A stretch of 35,143 nucleotides of DNA from CBDUBS01 sp965365445 (lineage in GTDB: Bacteria; Bacteroidota; Rhodothermia; Rhodothermales; DASSAV01). Numbering within the stretch: position 1 is the stretch's first letter; every line of letters begins with the position of its first letter. Shown one piece after another: positions 1-8,187 of the stretch. The notes under the pieces are model-generated. The model saw only the letters and a list, made by a program, of their open reading frames with translations, was not told the DNA's origin and made no database searches. Both the position numbers and the translations under genes were made by a program. Where the stretch lies: assembly GCA_965365445.1 (NCBI GenBank), contig CBDUBS010000013.1, positions 1-35,143 on the forward strand, written 5' to 3'.

Positions 1-1277
1 GTCGCCGCGAGCAACCCGCCGAAGAACACGGTGTTCGGATGGCGCATAACCCAGCGTTGTACGGCCTCACCGGCCGGCGCCCGGTACCCTGCCGCCGCTT
101 CGAGCGCGTCGATGCCGTCGTCGATCAGGTAGTAGCCGACGTGCGCCCGGCGCGGATCGTCCGACTCCGGCGCTTCTCCGGCGGCGCGGGCGAGCCTGAC
201 GGCAGCGCGCGCCACCTCCTCCTCGCTCCGGCCCGCCCGCCGGGCGATCCGCTCGACGACGTGGCGATACCGGTCGCGCGTGGCGAACGTCATCCGTGCG
301 TAGCAGGCCGCCGGATCCTCTTTCAGCACCCTCTCTATCACGCTCTGCCGCTCTACGAACACCTGCCAGTCCATCCGGGCAATGGCGCGCAGGCTCGTAA
401 TGCTGTGCGCCATGATGACCTGCGTGAGGGCAAGCCGCTCCCGTGCGCTCGCCTCGGCGTCGTCCGTGCTCAGCCCCTCCTCCACCATCCACCGCTCGAG
501 CGAGCGCCGGAAAGAGGAATCGTCCTGTTCCCGGTGAAGCTGGCGCAGGAAGCGGGCGGTGAAGGCGGCCTTGAGCGCTCGCGGCTCGCGCACGAGGCGG
601 TCGAGGGCCGCGCCGAGCGCGCTCTTCTCGCCCGAGGTGCGGATGCGCTCGATCCACGTGTCCGCCGCGAGCACGGCGTCGAGGCGCTGCACCGTCCTCA
701 GGGCCATGCGCCGCACGCTCTCTATCAGGCCGAGGCGCAACATCGCCGGCAAGGCCCAGAGCTCTCCGATCGTAAGGGGAGCCACCTCCTGGAAAGCGCC
801 CACGAACAGGGCGGCGTTGTCGCCGTCGATGCGGCCTTCGGTGTGGGAAATCAGGCTGATGCACAGCTCGTAGACGCGGGGGTATCCGTCGAGCGGCCCG
901 GCGGCGAGTTCGGGAAGCTCCCGATAGTATCCTTTCGGAAGCGTCTGACGCACCTCGCGAATATGCTCTTCTACGAGGTGGAAGTTGTCGAGCAACCAGT
1001 CGCCCGCCGTCCCCAGGTCGATGGGTGCGTCGGCGCCCGTGGAGAGCCGCGCGTGGATTTTCCTGAGGAGCCGTTCGGTTTCGTCCAGGCGCCCCAGAAG
1101 AGGCGCCTGCCGTGCTCCTTTTCGACCTCTGCCAAGCTGCTGCCCCCGCGCGAGATCTCGCGCGCGCTCGGCTAGGCCCTCGGCCCCCAGAAGGTGGCCG
1201 TGGATGGGGCCTGCAAACAGCTCCTGCTGCCCTCCGGCGCTGCGTGAAAAGAGGTGCGCGGCGCGCCGCCGCCACAA
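1..1277 (-). CDS. Cyclic beta-1,2-glucan synthase-like protein (NdvB family), N-terminal part, runs off left edge
   Basis: The minus-strand frame whose codons begin at positions 3n+2 is open from just below a TGA at 1358-1356 to the window edge, about 425 codons. The decoded protein reads like the N-terminal region of NdvB-type cyclic glucan synthases. It has LFAGPIHGHLLGAEGLAER near the start, a DLGTAGDWLLDNFHLVEEHI segment, then PKGYYRELPEL, TIGELWALPAMLRLGLIE and, near the edge, RHPNTVFFGGLL. In characterised members this region precedes a GT84 glycosyltransferase and a GH94 phosphorylase-like part, both of which would lie outside the window. Those enzymes make periplasmic cyclic beta-1,2-glucans or act on related beta-glucans. 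No ATG lies between the upstream stop and the conserved block. TTG at 1277 is the only plausible initiator seen, with no clear Shine-Dalgarno, so the start is uncertain. The long open frames at 39-1175 (+) and 67-1428 (-) are shadows of this gene. Confidence 0.8.
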   Translation of the reverse strand, partial: MWRRRAAHLFSRSAGGQQELFAGPIHGHLLGAEGLAERARDLARGQQLGRGRKGARQAPLLGRLDETERLLRKIHARLSTGADAPIDLGTAGDWLLDNFHLVEEHIREVRQTLPKGYYRELPELAAGPLDGYPRVYELCISLISHTEGRIDGDNAALFVGAFQEVAPLTIGELWALPAMLRLGLIESVRRMALRTVQRLDAVLAADTWIERIRTSGEKSALGAALDRLVREPRALKAAFTARFLRQLHREQDDSSFRRSLERWMVEEGLSTDDAEASARERLALTQVIMAHSITSLRAIARMDWQVFVERQSVIERVLKEDPAACYARMTFATRDRYRHVVERIARRAGRSEEEVARAAVRLARAAGEAPESDDPRRAHVGYYLIDDGIDALEAAAGYRAPAGEAVQRWVMRHPNTVFFGGLLAA

Positions 1278-1373
1278 GCTGAAGCGTGATTCGATAGAGA
1301 GAACCGGTAGTAGAGCGACGAATGCGGCCCTGGATGGATTGAATGCGGAGACGCTTCACGACCCGGTGCAACG

Positions 1374-1574
1374 TCACGGGACCGCGAGCCTTTCCTGGTC
1401 GGCGATCAAACTGTCCGACTGATCGCACACGCCCGCATCGAGGAGGGCAGCCGGCTCGTAGGCGTCTACCGTCCAGCCCTTCACCCGGTAGACGGTACCT
1501 GTATCAGTTCGGACGGCTTTAGTTCCGCAATGGGCGCGTTCGACGTAGAACCGACCGGCGACGTGCCTGCCCAT
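1374..1574 (-). CDS. Doubtful 66-residue hypothetical ORF
   Basis: A short ATG-initiated frame lies between the glucan synthase-like gene and the NarL regulator. It contains a stretch reading YRVKGWTVDAYEPAALL, which looks more protein-like than most shadow frames. No family is recognised and there is no convincing Shine-Dalgarno before the ATG at 1574. It could be a remnant or chance. The rest of 1278-1657 holds nothing else I can support, and the inverted repeat near 1637-1652 lacks a T-tract. Confidence 0.15.
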   Translation of the reverse strand: MGRHVAGRFYVERAHCGTKAVRTDTGTVYRVKGWTVDAYEPAALLDAGVCDQSDSLIADQERLAVP

Positions 1575-1657
1575 TCATAACCCGGGGATGAGATAATTGC
1601 TGACCTGTTATTGACAAGCAGCAAGGCCAACCGTCATCGGAAAGCATTCCGGATTAC

Positions 1658-2353
1658 TCACCCCTCGCGCCGACGCCCCGGCCTGCCGGCGTCCGGCTTC
1701 TCGCTCTCGATCCACAGCACCGCCCGGCGCACCAGCTCGGGGGTGCTCTTGATGGCCAGCTTGGCCTTGATGCGGCCCCGGTGTGTGGCGACGGTCTTGG
1801 GACTGACGCTGAGCGCCGCGGCCATCTCCCGGGTGCTGAGTCCCCGCCCATGCAGCTCGAATACCTCCAGCTCCCGGTCCGACAGTTGTCCGAGAGACGG
1901 CTGCTGCCGGGCGGCCTCTGCCGGGGAAATTCCCCGGGAAAATTGCTGCATGACCTTGTCCTGCACGCGATCGCTCACGAAGTAGTGCCCTGCGAGTACC
2001 TGCCGGATGGCGGGGATCACGCGGCTCTCGGCCTCTTTCTTCATGAGATAGCCGGACGCGCCGGCCTGCAGCGCGCGCTCCGCGTAGAGCGACTCTTCGT
2101 GCATCGAAACGACCAACAACCCCAGGCCCGGCTGTTCGGCCTGGAGGTGTTTGATGAACTCGATGCCGTTCATCCCCTCCAGCGATATGTCTGCGATGAC
2201 GAGGTCCGGGGCGGACCGCCGGATCTTCTCCAGCGCTTCCGCCGCCGTCTCGGCCTCGCCGCACACTTGCATGTCCATCTCTCCATCGATGAGTGTACGG
2301 TAGCCCCGGCGCATGACGGGATGGTCTTCGAGGATGAAGATCTGAGATTTCAT
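1658..2353 (-). CDS. NarL/FixJ-type response regulator, receiver plus LuxR helix-turn-helix
   Basis: This 231-residue cytoplasmic DNA-binding response regulator has an N-terminal receiver domain (about 1-125). It shows the acidic pair ED at 9-10, the phospho-acceptor Asp55 in LVIADISLEG, and the conserved Lys in the GYLMKK segment. A C-terminal LuxR-type helix-turn-helix (about 155-220) begins at LSDRELEVFELHGRGLSTRE and continues through SPKTVATHRGRIKAKL. The length is typical of the NarL family. It starts 28 nt after the stop of the large CheB/CheR/PAS kinase on the same strand, so the pair is almost certainly a two-component system. The HisKA_3 class of that kinase is the usual partner of NarL regulators. 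Target genes are unknown; the neighbouring glucan synthase-like gene is one candidate (inference). Confidence 0.93.
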   Translation of the reverse strand: MKSQIFILEDHPVMRRGYRTLIDGEMDMQVCGEAETAAEALEKIRRSAPDLVIADISLEGMNGIEFIKHLQAEQPGLGLLVVSMHEESLYAERALQAGASGYLMKKEAESRVIPAIRQVLAGHYFVSDRVQDKVMQQFSRGISPAEAARQQPSLGQLSDRELEVFELHGRGLSTREMAAALSVSPKTVATHRGRIKAKLAIKSTPELVRRAVLWIESEKPDAGRPGRRREG

Positions 2354-2381
2354 AGGGGTGCTCGGAGCCAGGTCGTCATGG

Positions 2382-5300
2382 TCAGGTCGCGATGCGGAAG
2401 AAGCAGGTGATCGCGGAGCCTTCGCCCGGTACGCCGGCGACGCGCAGCCGGGCGCCGATCATCTCGGCACGGTAGCGCATGATGCTCAGCCCCATGCCGG
2501 AGGCGCGTCCCTGCTCGTCGTCCCCGCCGGTCTGCTGAAACCCCCTGCCGTCGTCCTCGATCTTCAGCTGGTACCGATGCCCTTTACGAGTGAGAGTAAT
2601 CTGGATTCGGGTGGGATCGGCGTGCCGGACCGCGTTGGTGAGGGCCTCCTGTGCGATGCGGTAGAGGTGCATGCTCTGTTCGCTGCTGAGCGCCATTCCA
2701 CCCACCTCCTCCTCGAACGAGCAGACGATCCCGGTCTGCTGCTCCACGTTCGCCGCCAGTTCCCGCAGAGCAACCGACAGGCCGCGCACGTCGAGAAGGA
2801 ACGGGTTGAGGCCCTGCGCCAGCCTGCGCGCCTGTTCGATTCCATCTCCGAGTAGCCGGGCAATCTCCTCCATCTCTTCAGCGGTGACGGAACGGCCGGC
2901 CTGCAAGCTGCGCGCCAGGCCCCGCGTCATCATGGCGACACCCGTCAGATGGGTACCCAGGCCGTCGTGCAGGTCAACCCCGATCCGGCGCTGCTCGCGG
3001 TCGCTCACCAGCAGGATCTCCCGTTCCAGGCGCTTGCGATCGGTCACGTCGTAGAACAGGCTGAGGTAGCACGGATGGCCCTCGAACTCGATGGGAGTGG
3101 TCGAGACGATCAGGTCGTGCGGGCTGCCCGACTTGGACCGGATTCGGGTTTCCACCCCGGCCACGGCCCGATCGCTCGCGCGGTCCGTCGTCGCCGGATC
3201 GAGCTCGTCTCCGAAGAAAAGACCGAAGCTTTCTGCGGGCTGCCCGACGACTTCCTCCCGGCGATACCCGGTTATCCGCTCGAAATGCCCGTTCACGTCC
3301 AGGAAGCGGCCGTCTTCGCGCGTGACGATGCTCGCCGCCATCGGACCCGCGTGGAAGGCGAGCGTAAACCGCGCTTCACTCACCTGCTCCACTTTTTTCT
3401 GGGCCGTGATGTCGGCAAAAGTGAGGACGACGCCGTCGGCCGGCCCATCGGCCGACAGGTAGGGCATGGCCCGCAGGGCGTACCAGGCGCCGTCCTGCGC
3501 CTGAACCTCGCGCCGTACCTCCGTGCCATGCACGAGCACCTGTGCGGCGTCCTGCATGACGCCCGGATAGGTCAGCCGGTGAGCGAGATGTTCGAGGGGG
3601 CGGCCGATGTCGATAGGCAGCAGGCTAAAGAGCTTCGTGGCTTCCGGCGTGTAGAGAGCCACGTTGAGGCGCCGGTCGAGGAAGAGCGTAGCCAGGTTTG
3701 TGCTTTCGATCAGCGCGTGCAAGTCGTTATTGACACGCCGGTGCTCCTCGATCTTGTTCTGTAGCTCCTGGTTTACCGTGGTCAGCTCTTCGTTGAGCGA
3801 TTGCATCTCCTCCTTCGCCACTTCGAGCTCCTCCACCATCGAGCGCAGTTCTTCGTTGAGCGACTGCATCTCCTGGTTCGCCACGATCAGCACATCGGTG
3901 GACGATTCGGAGGCGCCGGTATCCTTCGGAGGAGGCCTTTCGCTCCGGCTCGATGCCGCGGCGCCGGAAGCCGTTGCCGCGCCGAAGGGCAGCCCTTCGG
4001 GGCGGGAGGGAGAAAGCGGCTCCGGGCCCGGGAACGCGCGGGCTACGGGGAAAAAGCTGAGCGGCAGGGACGGCCGCGGGACGACGGTCCGCTGGAAGAG
4101 GCCGTGTTTTTTCGAGAGCGGGGTGAAGAACGGAGAATCCTGCCCAACACTCTCTGCGGAGCCCAGCAAAAGGCATCCCTCCGGCCGAAGGCTGTAGGCG
4201 AAGCGCTCCAGTACGTGCTGCTGCATACCCGCCTCGAAGTACATGAGGAGATTCCGGCACGAGAGCAGGTCGATTCTGGCGAACGGGGGGTCCCGGGTCA
4301 GGTCATGGGCAGCGAAGAGGACCGTGGCGCGCAGTTCGTCGGTAGCCTGGCAGAGGCCTTCCTTCCGGATGAAGAAACGCTGGAGGCGTTCCGGGCTCAC
4401 GCCGGCCATAAGCGCTTCGGGGTAGCACCCGCGCCGGGCCGTGGCGAGGGCATCGCCGTCGATGTCCGTAGCGAGAAGCTGGACAGGCCTGTTCGCGCCG
4501 GCGGCGCCCCGGCGTTCCACAAGCAGCATAGCGAGCGAATAAGCCTCTTCGCCCGTCGCGCAGCCCGGCGCCCACACGCGCACGGCTGCATGCTCGCCGC
4601 CCCCGGCGGCCTCCTCGAAGAGCTTCGGGAGCACCTCTTGCTCGAGCATGAGGTAGGCCTCCGGATCCCGGAAGAAGCGTGTGACACTGACGAGCAGGTT
4701 CCGGAAGAGCGCCTCCACCTCGGCGTCGTCCTGCTGCAGACGACATACGTACTCGGGCAGGCTCTCGGTAGGCGCCAGCAACATCCGGCGGCCGATCTGG
4801 CGACGCAAGGTGGCGCTTTTATAGTGGCTGAAGTCGTACCCGGTCTGCGCGTGCAGCCGTTCGAGGATGTCGTGCAGGGCGCGCGCGTCAGCCTTAGGCA
4901 GCGGCTCAGGCCCGGCTGGAAGGGCCTGCCGCCGCACGCGGTCCCGCAGCGCCGCCAGCCGGGCCGGCATGTCGGCGGCGGGCAGAACGTAGTCCACCAG
5001 TCCCGTGGCGATGATGCTGCGCGGCATCGCGTCGTATTCGGCTTCGCCGGGTTCCTGAGCCAGGAGTATTCCGCCGCGCTCCTTGATCGCCCGCATTCCG
5101 AGGGTGCCGTCGGCGCCGCTGCCGGAAAGTACGATGCCGACGGCGCCCTCCTGCCGATCCTCGGCCAGCGAGAGGAAGAGATGGTCGATCACGCCGGCAG
5201 ACGGCAGAGCGTCACGCGCGGAAACGACGAGCCGGTTCCCTTCGATCGAAAGGCGCTGCCCGGGTGCGATGACGTACACGCTCTCGGAGACGATCTCCAC

Positions 5301-5561
5301 GGCAGCGCTCACCTGGACGACCGGCATCGCCGTGAAGGTCTGAAGGATACCGGCCAGCCGGCTTTCGTGATTCGGCGAGAGGTGCATGGCCAGGACGAAC
5401 GCCATGCCGCTTCCTGAGGGGACATTCCGAAAGAAAGCCTCTACGGCTTTCAGCCCGCCCGCCGAAGCTCCGAGTGCGACGATGCGAAAGGACTCGTCCG
5501 CCGCCGGAGGAACCGTCTTGCCAGGACCGCCTGCCCGGCGCTTGCTCGATCTGTCAGCCAT
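2382..5561 (-). CDS. Multidomain CheB-CheR-coiled coil-PAS-PAS-HisKA_3 sensor histidine kinase
   Basis: This 1059-residue fusion has five parts. (1) A CheB methylesterase domain, about 25-210, with the apparent triad Ser33 (GASAGG), His60 (AMHLSPNH) and Asp151 (SGSGADGTLG). (2) A CheR methyltransferase, about 222-492, including VWAPGCATGEEAYSLA for S-adenosylmethionine binding and LLSCRNLLMYF. (3) A coiled coil, about 555-620, in which EMQSLNEEL occurs twice, 21 residues apart. (4) Two PAS-like domains, about 615-725 and 727-845. (5) A HisKA_3/HATPase kinase with phospho-acceptor His865 in DLHDGLG, an N-box QEALTNAVRHA, and DDGRGF and GMGLSIMRYR. No receiver domain precedes CheB and no membrane segment is apparent, so it is probably cytoplasmic. 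CheB-CheR-PAS kinases are a known family in non-chemotactic signalling; no methyl-accepting protein lies nearby. The NarL regulator downstream is the likely partner. Confidence 0.93.
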   Translation of the reverse strand: MADRSSKRRAGGPGKTVPPAADESFRIVALGASAGGLKAVEAFFRNVPSGSGMAFVLAMHLSPNHESRLAGILQTFTAMPVVQVSAAVEIVSESVYVIAPGQRLSIEGNRLVVSARDALPSAGVIDHLFLSLAEDRQEGAVGIVLSGSGADGTLGMRAIKERGGILLAQEPGEAEYDAMPRSIIATGLVDYVLPAADMPARLAALRDRVRRQALPAGPEPLPKADARALHDILERLHAQTGYDFSHYKSATLRRQIGRRMLLAPTESLPEYVCRLQQDDAEVEALFRNLLVSVTRFFRDPEAYLMLEQEVLPKLFEEAAGGGEHAAVRVWAPGCATGEEAYSLAMLLVERRGAAGANRPVQLLATDIDGDALATARRGCYPEALMAGVSPERLQRFFIRKEGLCQATDELRATVLFAAHDLTRDPPFARIDLLSCRNLLMYFEAGMQQHVLERFAYSLRPEGCLLLGSAESVGQDSPFFTPLSKKHGLFQRTVVPRPSLPLSFFPVARAFPGPEPLSPSRPEGLPFGAATASGAAASSRSERPPPKDTGASESSTDVLIVANQEMQSLNEELRSMVEELEVAKEEMQSLNEELTTVNQELQNKIEEHRRVNNDLHALIESTNLATLFLDRRLNVALYTPEATKLFSLLPIDIGRPLEHLAHRLTYPGVMQDAAQVLVHGTEVRREVQAQDGAWYALRAMPYLSADGPADGVVLTFADITAQKKVEQVSEARFTLAFHAGPMAASIVTREDGRFLDVNGHFERITGYRREEVVGQPAESFGLFFGDELDPATTDRASDRAVAGVETRIRSKSGSPHDLIVSTTPIEFEGHPCYLSLFYDVTDRKRLEREILLVSDREQRRIGVDLHDGLGTHLTGVAMMTRGLARSLQAGRSVTAEEMEEIARLLGDGIEQARRLAQGLNPFLLDVRGLSVALRELAANVEQQTGIVCSFEEEVGGMALSSEQSMHLYRIAQEALTNAVRHADPTRIQITLTRKGHRYQLKIEDDGRGFQQTGGDDEQGRASGMGLSIMRYRAEMIGARLRVAGVPGEGSAITCFFRIAT
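3780..3880 (-). repeat. 63-nt internal repeat encoding two coiled-coil units of the hybrid kinase
   Basis: The plus-strand stretch around TCTTCGTTGAGCGATTGCAT (from about 3785) recurs 63 nt further on as TCTTCGTTGAGCGACTGCAT. It encodes EMQSLNEEL twice, 21 residues (three heptads) apart, in the linker between the CheR and PAS domains. The near-identity at DNA level suggests a fairly recent in-frame duplication that kept the heptad phase. Confidence 0.7.
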
Positions 5562-6022
5562 GAATATCCCTTGCGTTTGACACTCCGGAGAAGCCGAGAA
5601 GAACGCACGGGTTGCAACTCAGGCCGTACCGCCATCAGGTTAACCGTCTGACTTTCATATCAATATAAGCAACATGCTCGTCAAGGTCCGCGAAGCATCT
5701 GATAGCCGCCGTGGAGCGGCCGGAAAACACTTCCGGCGCCGGAACCCAGAACACGGCCGGCAGGAATCCGCGTACGAGCCGGCCGCCGGTCGTCAGGTAG
5801 GTGAGGACCATAAAGGCGCAGCTTTATAGACTGTACGGACGCCTGGTGGAAACGATCAGAATGACACGGAGTTTTCCGCCCCGGCGGCCGGATCCGTCGC
5901 TGAGGCCGCAAGCGCCTCGAAGCGCCGGATTCCGTCCACCATGTGGCGCCTCGCTGGTATGCTCCCCCATGCCGAAGGCGGCGCACCATTTACTCTTCGC
6001 CGCCCCGGCGCATGCGCTCGAT
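5562..6022. other. Intergenic region upstream of the hybrid kinase gene
   Basis: These 461 nt separate the two minus-strand signalling operons. Open frames here (5681-5989 minus, 5801-6028 plus) are short, arginine/proline-rich and match nothing recognisable, so I treat the region as non-coding. It holds an AT-rich patch at 5656-5684, described as a possible promoter. It also holds a perfect 14-nt palindrome, TTCCGGCGCCGGAA, at 5731-5744, which could be an operator or chance in GC-rich DNA. Confidence 0.4.
5656..5684 (-). promoter_or_regulatory. Possible promoter of the CheB/CheR kinase operon
   Basis: On the minus strand TTGACG (5684-5679) is followed after 17 nt by GATATG (5661-5656) in the only AT-rich patch of the intergenic region, about 95 nt before the kinase ATG. 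The -35 match is good and the -10 match is poor. A different promoter type is possible in this lineage. Confidence 0.22.
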
Positions 6023-6394
6023 CTATAGGTCTTGACTCAGAACAGCCCGTATGCTCTCCATCATGGCCTCCACGTCCCCCTTCAGAATGTAGGCCAAAGC
6101 CCCCGCCGTCCGTGCCTGTTCAGCGTAGTGAGGTTCCGGATGTCCCGAGAGGACGGCCACCCGTTGCCGGGGATTCCGGAGCAGGAGGCGCTTTAAGAGT
6201 TCCACCCCGCTCATCCCCGGCAGCGAGAGATCCGTCAGGACCAGGTCAGGAGCCGCCAGGGGAACCGCAGCGAGCGCTTCGGCGGCCGCCGAAGCGACGC
6301 CGCATACCTCCAGGTCCGGCTCCTCTTCGATCAGCATCACGAGGGCCTCTCGGACGAACAAGTTGTCCTCTACAATGAAGACGGTGCGTTTCAT
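6023..6394 (-). CDS. Stand-alone receiver-domain response regulator
   Basis: This 123-residue protein is a single receiver domain with no output domain. It has acidic residues ED at 9-10, phospho-acceptor Asp55 in LVLTDLSLPGMSG, the Ser in VAVLSGHPE in the position of the conserved Thr/Ser, and Lys in YILKGD. Its ATG overlaps the stop codon of the upstream kinase as TGATG, so the two are translationally coupled and very probably act as a pair. Without an effector domain it must work by protein-protein contact, act as a phosphate sink, or relay to another kinase or regulator such as the neighbouring CheB/CheR system (inference). Confidence 0.9.
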   Translation of the reverse strand: MKRTVFIVEDNLFVREALVMLIEEEPDLEVCGVASAAAEALAAVPLAAPDLVLTDLSLPGMSGVELLKRLLLRNPRQRVAVLSGHPEPHYAEQARTAGALAYILKGDVEAMMESIRAVLSQDL

Positions 6395-7329
6395 CAGGCG
6401 GGTTTAAGCCTTGCAGGCCGAGGATTGGGCAAGTGCGTCGCGCCCGCAACGGCCGGCTCATACTTCAGCGGTAAGAAGAGCATCATCCGTGTGCCTCTGC
6501 CGGGGGCGGCATCCACTTCGAGACAGCCACCGAGAAGAGAAAGCCGCTGCCTCATGCTGCGCAGGCCGAAGCCGCCCTGCCCGGTCGGCTGCAGTACCGC
6601 CGGGTCGAACCCGGCGCCATCGTCCTCGACGACGAGGAGGAGTCGGTCTTCTTCACGGATGAGTTTCACGCGGGCCCGGTCGACGCCGGCGTGCTTGACT
6701 ACATTGAAGAGCAGTTCGCGCGTGACCTGATACATGAGCATGTTTATGGGGCCCGGCACGCGAACCGGGCAAGTGGATACCACTTCGACCTTCAACTTGT
6801 GCACATGCGCCATCCGGAGCGCCAGCCAGTCGAGCGTTGTGGTGATATCCGCGTCCTCCCCCGACAGCACCGGAGGACTCAGCTCGACGGTGAGGGTCCG
6901 GGTGACGTTCAGCGCCTGGGCGATCAGCGTGCCGGCCTCGCCCAGACGAGCAGCTTGCTTGTCGGAGAGGCTGCGGCTGAGCGCGGTTACACGAATCTGG
7001 AACGCGATGAGCAACTGCTGCAAATCGTCGTGAAGGAGCTGTGCGATTCGTTGCCGTTCGGCCTGCTCAGACAGAATCAGCTCCGAGGTCAACTGCTTTA
7101 TCTGCTCGGTCCGTACGGTGACCAGATCTTGCAAGTCGCTGTTTATGCGGTTGGTTTTTTCGAGCTTGTTCCAGAGTTCCTCGTTGAGCGCCTGCAGTTC
7201 ATCGTGGACCACCTGGAGGTCTTCCTTTGCGGCCGCGAGCTCCTCATTCGTCGATCTGAGGTGCTTGTTAACCGCCCGCAATTGCTCGTTCGATGCCGCC
7301 ATCGCCTCTGTTTCGTACGTCTCTTTCAT
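6394..7329 (-). CDS. Coiled-coil HisKA_3-type histidine kinase
   Basis: Starting at ATG 7329 this is a 311-residue cytoplasmic kinase. Residues 12-90 form a coiled coil rich in NEEL/LQ heptads. The dimerisation and phosphotransfer domain carries His100 in RIAQLLHDDLQQLL. The HATPase domain shows TRELLFNVVKHAG (N-box), VEDDGAGFDP and GGFGLRSMRQRL. There is no sensor or transmembrane segment, so it probably takes its input from another protein. The open frame extends upstream to 7554, but that extension is basic, of low complexity and out of step with the coiled coil, so I chose the internal ATG. The linker resembles that of the CheB/CheR kinase just downstream, which suggests a common origin or heterologous pairing. 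Its stop codon overlaps the receiver gene. Confidence 0.85.
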   Translation of the reverse strand: MKETYETEAMAASNEQLRAVNKHLRSTNEELAAAKEDLQVVHDELQALNEELWNKLEKTNRINSDLQDLVTVRTEQIKQLTSELILSEQAERQRIAQLLHDDLQQLLIAFQIRVTALSRSLSDKQAARLGEAGTLIAQALNVTRTLTVELSPPVLSGEDADITTTLDWLALRMAHVHKLKVEVVSTCPVRVPGPINMLMYQVTRELLFNVVKHAGVDRARVKLIREEDRLLLVVEDDGAGFDPAVLQPTGQGGFGLRSMRQRLSLLGGCLEVDAAPGRGTRMMLFLPLKYEPAVAGATHLPNPRPARLKPA

Positions 7330-7702
7330 TGAATGAAGCTGTTCCTTTTCGGAGAAGGGATTTTTTACGGAGCCGGCGGATGATGACCACAGCTTCCCGG
7401 AAGCCGAAGGATTTGACCGTCTCCTGTGCGCGAGCCGGCGCCGGTTCGTTCCGCGCTGCAACCTCTGCCTGCTCCGCCACAAAGAGTATGAGGCTCGCGT
7501 CCGTTTCTTCCGATTCCTTCTCAGAAAAAGCTCGGTCCTTTTGGGGCTCATCATGGCAGGTGTGTGGTTTTCGGTCGATGAAAGGCAAAAGGCTTCGCAA
7601 GAGCCATGCAGGCTGATTTGGCATCACCGTACTGGTGCGCAAAGAATCGATGCGGCATCTGACTCCAAGAACAGCCATCTCGTCATCCAGTATTGTAGGC
7701 AT
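7268..7702 (-). CDS. Low-confidence hypothetical ORF overlapping the kinase start
   Basis: This 144-residue frame starts at ATG 7702, just downstream of an AT-rich patch, and overlaps the first 62 nt of the coiled-coil kinase in another frame. The middle part, reading DASLILFVAEQAEVAARNE, has fairly GC-rich third codon positions and looks protein-like. The last ~25 residues, in the overlap, do not. It may be a small real gene, or an original N-terminus of the kinase lost from frame by a frameshift. No family is recognised. Confidence 0.25.
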   Translation of the reverse strand: MPTILDDEMAVLGVRCRIDSLRTSTVMPNQPAWLLRSLLPFIDRKPHTCHDEPQKDRAFSEKESEETDASLILFVAEQAEVAARNEPAPARAQETVKSFGFREAVVIIRRLRKKSLLRKGTASFNERDVRNRGDGGIERAIAGG

Positions 7703-8187
7703 TTTGCTTATCCAGTAATGGGCAGTAATCCTGCAAAAACAGGTTATATCAAGTATATCAATTAGTTTAGGTCATAAGGCCGACCCCCTCTCCTGTCTCC
7801 CACCGCAGTAAATGAACGCTCATCCAGTCATCAGCAAGGTGCTTACATCAGGAGTCGCAAGGACCCTCCCGTTCCCCATCTCGGCCGGCGTTTATCCCTT
7901 AAGCATTTGCGGGATGCCGTCATCCGGTACGCTTCCGGCTCTGGTATATGCGAGGCGTCAATGATTGAGCGCGTACTCACCCTCGATCCGGGCGAGGCGG
8001 CCCGTCGCGATGCTGATGCTTGTCCGGGGCAGATTCGGCATACCGCCGCGGGTCCGGAGAGAGCTTGGAGGTATTCTTCAGGTTTCCGAGCCGACCTTTG
8101 GGTTCAGTAGGGCAAGATTCGGCCTGTCACCATGAGCACACAGGAGTAATGTATGGCATTTTGAGAAGCGCCTCATTCCAAAAGCGC
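7703..8187. other. Non-coding region with a short AT-rich direct repeat
   Basis: No convincing gene is seen in these 485 nt; the small frames at 7907-8110 and 8020-8202 (plus) match nothing. An AT-rich patch at 7735-7770 contains two tandem 9-mers, TATATCAAG and TATATCAAT, at 7745-7762. It sits 43 nt before the ATG at 7702 and may hold the promoter or an operator for the kinase/receiver operon (inference). Confidence 0.35.

Noticed and set aside
39..1428. Long open frames on both strands (39-1175 plus, 67-1428 minus)
   Set aside because: They are arginine/proline/alanine-rich shadows. The third minus frame gives a clear NdvB-type protein.
1637..1652. Inverted repeat after the NarL regulator gene as a terminator
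   Set aside because: The stem is only about 5-6 bp and no T-tract follows in the direction of transcription.
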